In this document: piece after piece, positions 58,401 to 64,000 of the stretch
Numbering within the stretch: position 1 is the first letter of the stretch
Layout: each line of letters starts with the position of its first letter
Assembly: GCF_037038585.1 (NCBI RefSeq)
Contig: NC_092521.1
Span: forward strand, 148,208,605 to 148,272,604
DNA from: Patagioenas fasciata
Lineage: Eukaryota; Chordata; Aves; Columbiformes; Columbidae
Direction of reading: 5' to 3'
DNA length: 64,000 nucleotides
Translations under genes and position numbers: made by a program
Notes under the pieces: model-generated
Database searches by the model: none
Told to the model about the DNA's origin: nothing
Seen by the model: the letters and a program-made list of their open reading frames with translations, nothing else

Positions 58401-59154
58401 ATGTGGCAGAAAGAAAAGTTGTTGAGGGAGACTGCCTAGTGCCTCTTCAAACACATGAGTTGGACTTCAAACAGAACTAGCAGGAGGCAGGTTTGAAACC
58501 AAAAGGAGATGTTTTGTTTTTTCCACACACCTGCTACGCAGTATACCTTGCCCCAGGAAAGGATTGACAGACTTCAGCAGAGCCCTTGAGGGAGCATAAC
58601 CCCCTGTTCACCATCTCTTCACAGGTTTCCCTGTGCCTCTGTTGGGAGCTGCTGCGGAGGATGGGATGCTGGGCCAGGGCTTTGATCTTGCTATAAGCCC
58701 TGCAAGTTGTCAAATGCAGCCACCGCCCAGAGATGCCGAGCAAGCCTGAACTTTAAAACCTCCTTTCCCCACCCCTTCCCACACGAGGTAAAAAACTCAG
58801 CCGGCTTATTGCTGTGGGGAGCAGGACTTGGGGCTCTCTCTTTTATTCCCACATCGCGCCCTTACTGAAAACACTAAGTGGGATGTGGAGCTGGGAAAAG
58901 CTCTCTCTTGGTAGCCTCTCCCAGGCCCTGCGAGGCTCCTTACGCCAGGCCCGGGATCCCCGGGAGGCGGCGCGCCTCAGCGGGACGCTCCGCTACCGGC
59001 ACCGTTGCCCCCCCAGCCCCAGCGCACACCCAGGGAGACACAAGCCCCGTCCGGACCCGGGACAGCACGAGCAGGGCGGAGCACGCAGGGTCGGGCCGGG
59101 CCGCGTTCCACCCTCACCCGGCTGCGCCGCGGACTCCGCCACGTCCCCACCTAC
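55493..59154 (-). other. NSUN6: NSUN6 5' intron (inferred)
   Basis: If the first exon lies in the CpG island, this is a 3.66-kb intron in the 5' UTR. It is AT-rich with GTAGGT as donor at 59,149-59,154. No coding exon or named repeat is seen. The last 400 bp pass into the CpG island. Confidence 0.6.
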
Positions 59155-59224
59155 CGCCGTGAGCAGGGCCGGTCCCGCCTCCTCCGGGCAGTGGCAGGAA
59201 GTCCCGCCTCTGCAGCCTCCGGGG

Positions 59225-59229
59225 ATTGG
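59225..59229 (-). promoter_or_regulatory. NSUN6: CCAAT box
   Basis: The minus strand reads CCAACCAATCCCC. This is an NF-Y-type CCAAT box near the inferred NSUN6 start. Confidence 0.55.
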
Positions 59230-59245
59230 TTGGCGGTCGACAAGG

Positions 59246-59254
59246 CACTTCCGG
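59246..59254 (-). promoter_or_regulatory. NSUN6: ETS-family site CCGGAAGTG
   Basis: CACTTCCGG on the + strand is a perfect core for ELK/GABPA-class factors. These often set the start site in TATA-less CpG promoters of housekeeping genes. Confidence 0.6.
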
Positions 59255-59560
59255 TTCGGTTGTTACTACGGGAGCCAGACACGCCGCAGCGGGGCCGCGA
59301 GACGCCCCCAGGGCACGGGAAGGGCGGCAGCAAAGCCGGCGCGGAGCCCCCAAGCGCTGGCCGGGGTGAGCAGCGCCATTACCAGCCCTGTCGCCGCTTA
59401 CATGCGGCCGCAGCGGTTTCCCCCGCGGTCAGACCCCGCTGTGCCGCAAGGTCCTTCTCCCGCTCCGCGGTTTCACGGTGTCTCGGAACCGCCGCCCGCA
59501 TCGCTGCCGGCAGGGGCCTGCGGTGGAGCGGCGTGTTCCTGTGCTACGGGGCAGTAACGA

Positions 59561-59929
59561 GTTTGTGACGCTGCAGTAGCTCAGGCCACAAGTTCAATAC
59601 ACAACTGACAAATGACAAAACGTTGCTGACAGCGCTTTTTCTTTTTTTTCACCTTTTCGCATGAGAAACCTTAAACGCTGCTGAGTAGATTAAAGTAACA
59701 GGTTTTGTACTTCCACCCCTCCTGCACGTTAAGTGCCTGGAGGTTCCTTCGCTAAGGCGGAGTGGGGTTCGTGCTCTTCGGCTGACCCTGCCGAAGGTGC
59801 TGCCAAGTGAGAAAACTGCGGTACCCAGCCAAGAGTTCCATACACAAGAGCCTATAGTGCCGCACCGAAAAGGAGTTTGCTGTTCTAAAGTGCTTTATTA
59901 TACACGGAAGAACTGACAGCCCTGAAAAC
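59561..59929. other. Spacer between the two CpG-rich blocks
   Basis: About 370 bp of ordinary-composition DNA (with a T run near 59,643) separates the NSUN6 and ARL5B islands. No gene is seen. Confidence 0.7.
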
Positions 59930-60256
59930 CACGAGCCCTTCGCCACCGTGACGAAGGCCGCGGACCAGCCACAGCACCGCCCGGCCGAATGAGACGGTGA
60001 CGGCAGAAGGCCGCTGCCAGCGCAGAGCGGCAGCGCTCCCACCCCAGCACCGAACACCGCGGCCGGGGAACAAGCACATTCCGACGCACCACTCCCTTGC
60101 CGGGCAGTTCTCTCTTCCCCGGTCGTGCGAGACCCCAGGCCCTTCGGCTCTTCACCAGCCCTGGGGAAAGCCCGGCCCGGCAAGACACCGTCCCAGCCAC
60201 CCCCTACAGCCACAGCTCCCACACCCCCTCAGCTCACCCAAGGTGGGCGTACATGA

Positions 60257-60275
60257 TGACGCACAGAGTGACGCG
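60257..60275 (+). promoter_or_regulatory. ARL5B: Two CRE/ATF-like half sites
   Basis: TGACGCA at 60,257-60,263 and TGACGCG at 60,269-60,275 are spaced 12 bp apart, about one helical turn. They resemble CREB/ATF binding cores upstream of ARL5B. Confidence 0.45.
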
Positions 60276-60326
60276 ACGCCGCAGCTGTGTGGGCGTTGGG
60301 CCGGCCCCTCGCTCCGTGCGGCCGTT

Positions 60327-60340
60327 GGGCGGGGCGGGGC
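60327..60340 (+). promoter_or_regulatory. ARL5B: Tandem GC box (Sp1/KLF)
   Basis: GGGCGGGGCGGGGC lies about 145 bp upstream of the ARL5B ATG. This is a standard core-promoter GC box. No TATA box is visible, so the start site probably lies between about 60,360 and 60,440. Confidence 0.6.
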
Positions 60341-60485
60341 AGCGTCGATTGCCCGCCCCGTTCTGCTCCCCCACCTGACCGCTGGCCCGGCGCCGCTGTG
60401 GGCTGCGTCCGGCGGACGGGAACCGTGGGGACACCACCGCTGCCTGGCTGAGCCCTGGAGGCTTGGCGGCGAGTTGAGGCCAGGC

Positions 60486-60531
60486 ATGGGCTTGATATTT
60501 GCCAAGCTGTGGAGTCTCTTCGGTAACCAAG
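60486..60531 (+). CDS. ARL5B: ARL5B first coding exon (residues 1-15), partial gene
   Basis: ARL5B is an Arf-like small GTPase of the trans-Golgi network, involved in endosome-to-Golgi transport. The exon codes MGLIFAKLWSLFGNQ plus one base, ending at donor GTGGGC. Gly2 is the N-myristoylation site, and LIFAKLWSLF is the amphipathic helix typical of ARL5. The residue after LF is Gly where I recall Cys in human. The ATG has G at -3 and +4, a good context. The GTP-binding exons (GLDNAGKT and onward) are beyond the window. ARL5A starts similarly, but synteny with CACNB2 and NSUN6 favours ARL5B. Confidence 0.93.
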
Positions 60532-61929
60532 GTGGGCGCGGGGGCCCGAGCCGGCTGTGGGGAGGTGGGGCGGGCGGCGCGGCGGTGGTGAGGGGGCAAG
60601 CGGAGCCCGTGGGGCGGAGAGCGCCGAGGGCAGCCGTTGGAGGTTGAGGGCCTGCTCTGGCCGCCGAGCTTCCCCTGCGGGTGCGCCCAGGCAAAAGTTG
60701 GGCTTCTCCCTATGCAGCCCCCTGAGTGGGGGTTCCGCAGCGCCTCATGCTTGAAGCCGCTTTGTTTCCCTGGCTGAGATGGTCCCCACAGCCCCTCCTG
60801 GCTGCTCCAGGCACTTGGCTTGTTCCGGGCAGCTTGTTCAAGCGCTGTGCTCTCGAGTTCGCAGAGTAGTGAATGCTGATGCCGCTCGGGCATTTTTGTC
60901 ATTGTTGTGACGGCTGAAGCTTTGATGGACCGTGAAGGGCTTGTTTGTCTTTGTAGACCCTCTGCTCACAAGTCGGAGCCTGCTGTTAAAATCATGCTGT
61001 TTTTATCTTTAATATCAAGAAAAAAAAAAAAACGACACCAAACTTGGGGCCTCTGAGATAAAGATTTGTTTATGTTTTGGCAAAGATACTGGTTAAAATC
61101 AGTTAGTGACTCAAGAAAATCACTTCTCAAGCCAAGAATAAAAAGGTCGTAAGAGGATAGATAGCTTTCTGTTCCCTCCTACTTAGTGCACCCTGCTGCA
61201 CAATAATGGCTCATGCTCTAATTCAGAGTTCAAAATTTGTGTCTGTCACGGCCTTTAGCTCAGACAGTTATCAGAAAAATAGGAAATCATGTTTTATCTA
61301 TTTATTTATTTTCATTAATCATGTTTACCTAGCCTTTCTTGGCTAGAAAATAAAGGAGTCAAGGACTTTAGTGTTCGTGTTGTTTTTCCTAGGGGCTCTG
61401 AGTTTGCGGCAGGCAAACTGATCTTATTGTTATGATTTTCTCATCAGGTTTCCAAATACACACTTCATTCCTGTTTTAAAGTTACTAAAAATGTAGTTAA
61501 GCTTCTTTTTGTGCAACACGTTGTTGCCGGTGCAATTTTGCAAGTTTTAGGAGGCAGATACACGCCTGGTATCCTGTTAGTAGTCTTGTTACTGTCAGGG
61601 CACATAACCCGCTCTAATTATGTAAATAACAGAGCAAAATCTCGGCGTGTGTACACATTAACATCTGTGGATCAAACTGTCTTTTCATGGGATGGAAGTG
61701 GGGGAGTGAGCTCGAGACCATTTATCTTTTCCCTGCATATGTTATTCCGCTGTGCCCTTCCTGAAGTCTTCTGAATTTGTTGTTGGTTTTCACTTGAATA
61801 TTCTTATTTGTCTGAACTGGAAAGCCCATTTGGTAAGATAAAAGGTTCTTGTGGCTTTTAGTGTTGGTCGATATGATGCCTTCTGATGTCAATATTTATC
61901 TTCAGAAAGGAAGTAAGAGGTGCAGTTTC

Positions 61930-62005
61930 TTGGTTTGGTTTTCTGTGGTTTGTTTGTTTGGGGGGGTTGGGTGTTTGGTTTTGTGGGGTTTGTTTGTTTT
62001 TGTTA
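61930..62005 (+). repeat. T/G-rich low-complexity tract with G runs
   Basis: TTTG units with runs of seven, three and four G. It has some potential to form a G-quadruplex on the + strand. Confidence 0.8.
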
Positions 62006-62198
62006 GTATACAACATTTGATTCTGTTGATTCCATTCCATTAGAGGAAAACATGCCCTCGTTACTGTCTGTTAATTCATGGAAGGAAAGTTACTCTTCGT
62101 ACACTTAAAATGTTAATAAAAATTAGTATCACAGTTAAGATGAAAGAGGCAGTACCATTAAATACTTACCATTATACTTTAATCCCAAGAAGCTTCTG

Positions 62199-62275
62199 GG
62201 GTGTGTTATGGTCTTGTTTTGTTGTTCTTTTTGGTTTGGTTTGTTGGGTTTTTTTGTTGTTTGTATGTTTGTTTG
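62199..62275 (+). repeat. T/G-rich low-complexity tract
   Basis: TTTG/TTGG units and T runs, less than 200 bp after the previous tract. Confidence 0.8.
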
Positions 62276-64000
62276 CCCTGTCTAATTTTGGTGACCATTG
62301 AGGAGGAGGTGAGTTTCTTTTCATGGCCAAAATTGAAATTCCAACCTGGAAAATTATGTTAAAACATAATTTATTGACCTGTCTAGTGGGAAATTATTCT
62401 CTGATTTCATGACCATTTTCTTCTAAATAATATTATTATTAATTAAAAAGAGTAGTAATTATTGAGTTTGTTTTGGCTGCTCATCTAGTTATGTCAAATC
62501 TAGACAATTTCTTGGAGAGTTCATAGGCTAGCTCATGAGACTGCTTGCTGAGCAGACTAGCCCAGTAGCTTACACAATGCTTTTGACTATCTGGAGGGAA
62601 TATTCTAAAGATGCAAATAAACCCTTATGTGTGTGGAGTGTATCATCAGTTCACCATGGCTAGTGTGGGTTGTGCCACAACTGTCGATCGTGTCTGAAGC
62701 ACTTGATACTGACAAAATGAAAGGTTGAACAAAGCCAAGATTTAGAAAGTACTGTCTGTCTTCCGTCAGGTAGTGCATGGGTGAGAAGGTGTGCCTAAGT
62801 GCTAGAAGATACAGAACAGGAAATATTTGGCATTTCTCTTGAGTATTGATTATGCAGTGCAGTTTTTCTTTACATAAATGTGAATAATAGCTGACCTGAA
62901 AATGCCAAATCTGAAAGGTATTTGATTAGTACTGTCTGGACATTGTTAAAGAAATATCTACAGGTGAGCTAATATCTTCTCCCTGTGAGTTAATGGTATG
63001 TTGGTAGCTTTCTGAAAAATGTACATCTTAAGATAACTAACATCTTAAAATAAGCACCATGCATTTTTGTGCTCAGGGTTCAGTGCAGTTAGAGTATGTG
63101 TGCTGTGTAAGAAGATTGAGTTCATTCAGAGTGACTTCTGTCTAGCGGGAAGACCTTGTGATGAAGGCACCTTACATCCTGCTAAAGTCCTGAATGTCAT
63201 TTTATTAATTTACACATCATGTTTACTGCTTTACAATTTGAATCTCTTACCATCCTTTCCAATGGTAAGGGTGAAGTAGGGGAAGGAAGGTTGAGAGGTT
63301 TGACCTAATCTGTTTCTAAAGACAATCAGCGTTAAGTGTCTGTTGACTAATGCTATCTACTGACCTCTTCCAGCAACATTTGTTACTACTGGTATTCCAC
63401 TGTTGTAGCCCTGTGACTTGGGGAGCATCTGTGTGTTCCTACCAGGGAGCTGAGCCAGTCAGTTGTTCTGTTTCAAATTGATATACATGCAGCAGAAATT
63501 GTTCCAGTTGGTTCAGCCCATTTTGATTATGATTACCCATTTTGGTAAACCCATATTGGCTCATAGTGAAAAATGTAATGGTTAAAATAGTATTGTGTGG
63601 CTTTGACCTGTGCTAGGAACTTTTAGAAGAGGAAAGCCTTTAGCTATTTTTCCTGCCTCCCCGGCAGAATGCACTTGCTTTTCCATTGCAGTGCACCATC
63701 TACTCTCCAAATCTGGTATGTGGGATTATGGAAGGAGAAAAGCTGCAGTGCAGAGCAGTTTGAGGAAACTCGGTGACACCTGTGCTGATCTGTGAGTCAG
63801 TGACTGATGAAAGAGAGGAAGGCTAACAGCCTCTGCCCTGAGCTCAGTCTGTTAGGGAATATCTCTTTAGTTCTGTGGATATGTTTGGAAGGGTTCATTT
63901 CCAGCTTGAGTTTGGTAGTAGTCTTTAAACAGTGGCTGGTTTCGTTTGGGTGGTAGTAGTGGACAAAATTGTTCCAGGACCTTGTTTAATATTCTTGTTT

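Larger units (their letters stand above)
59155..59260 (-). other. NSUN6: NSUN6 untranslated first exon (inferred, 5' end approximate)
   Basis: On the minus strand CACGGCG is followed by GTAGGTGGGG, a good donor, at the base of a promoter-like stretch with CCAAT and ETS sites. The acceptor before the ATG exon calls for such a leader exon. The 5' end is set arbitrarily next to the ETS site. A different donor in the island is possible. Confidence 0.5.
58880..59560. promoter_or_regulatory. NSUN6: CpG island at the NSUN6 promoter
   Basis: There is a sharp change from AT-rich DNA to GC-rich DNA dense in CpG. It carries ETS and CCAAT sites around 59.23-59.25 kb. Long open frames across it (up to 247 codons) result from the high GC and low stop density and are not genes. 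Confidence 0.85.
59930..60680. promoter_or_regulatory. ARL5B: CpG island at the ARL5B promoter
   Basis: A second dense CpG block contains CRE-like and GC-box sites, the ARL5B leader and first coding exon. Overlapping long open frames on both strands (up to 222 codons) are compositional artefacts. Confidence 0.85.
60532..64000 (+). other. ARL5B: ARL5B intron 1 (partial)
   Basis: The intron starts with a GC-rich region and becomes AT-rich after about 60.95 kb. It holds two T/G-rich tracts (61,930-62,005 and 62,199-62,275). I looked for the next ARL5B exon, which should code the P-loop GLDNAGKT, and did not find it here. Confidence 0.8.

Noticed and set aside
58814-60902. Many long open frames on both strands (up to 247 codons) at 58.8-60.9 kb
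   Set aside because: They coincide with CpG islands, where stop codons are rare. They overlap each other in several frames, are rich in Pro/Arg/Ala/Gly and show no domain.
60532-64000. Second exon of ARL5B
   Set aside because: I searched for the P-loop exon after the GTGGGC donor and found no sequence coding GLDNAGKT or its flanks, so it must lie past the window.

Overview
This is a stretch of vertebrate, almost certainly avian, nuclear DNA. It is AT-rich and intron-dominated, with CpG islands only near 59-60.7 kb. It carries CR1 LINE fossils, one of which keeps the typical bird CR1 tail made of the TTCTATGA unit. The gene order is CACNB2 (+), NSUN6 (-), ARL5B (+), which is the conserved amniote order known from human 10p12. 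I cannot name the species.

Region 1 (1-~28,900, + strand) is the 3' half of CACNB2, the beta-2 subunit of voltage-gated calcium channels. I could place nine coding exons with GT/AG splice sites and matching phases: the two alternative HOOK exons (134 nt and 20 nt) and then exons of 81, 59, 110, 152, 96, 186 and 489 nt (with stop). They encode the end of the HOOK, the guanylate-kinase-like domain and the histidine/arginine-rich C-terminus. The SH3 exons and promoter lie upstream of the window.

Region 2 (~28,900-34,585) is the space between two convergent genes. I see no gene in it.

Region 3 (34,586-~59,260, - strand) is complete NSUN6, a tRNA/mRNA cytosine-5 methyltransferase. Eleven coding exons join to exactly 469 codons plus a stop, the length known for human NSUN6. 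The two catalytic cysteines fall at residues 326 and 373. A twelfth, untranslated first exon is inferred in the CpG island near 59.2 kb.

Region 4 (58,880-60,700) is a two-part CpG-rich interval serving divergent NSUN6 and ARL5B promoters. ARL5B starts at 60,486. Only its first coding exon is present, and the rest of the window is its first intron.

The introns hold four CR1 fragments (three +, one -), one MIR-like ancient SINE, a strand-biased set of T/G-rich low-complexity tracts and a few microsatellites. There is also a striking near-perfect 34-bp-arm inverted repeat at 44,062-44,149 in NSUN6. No clearly new biological system is evident. The hairpin is the most unusual element not explained by the genes. 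The three genes act in unrelated processes (calcium channel trafficking and gating, RNA methylation, Golgi/endosome trafficking), so their neighbourhood reflects old synteny rather than a pathway.
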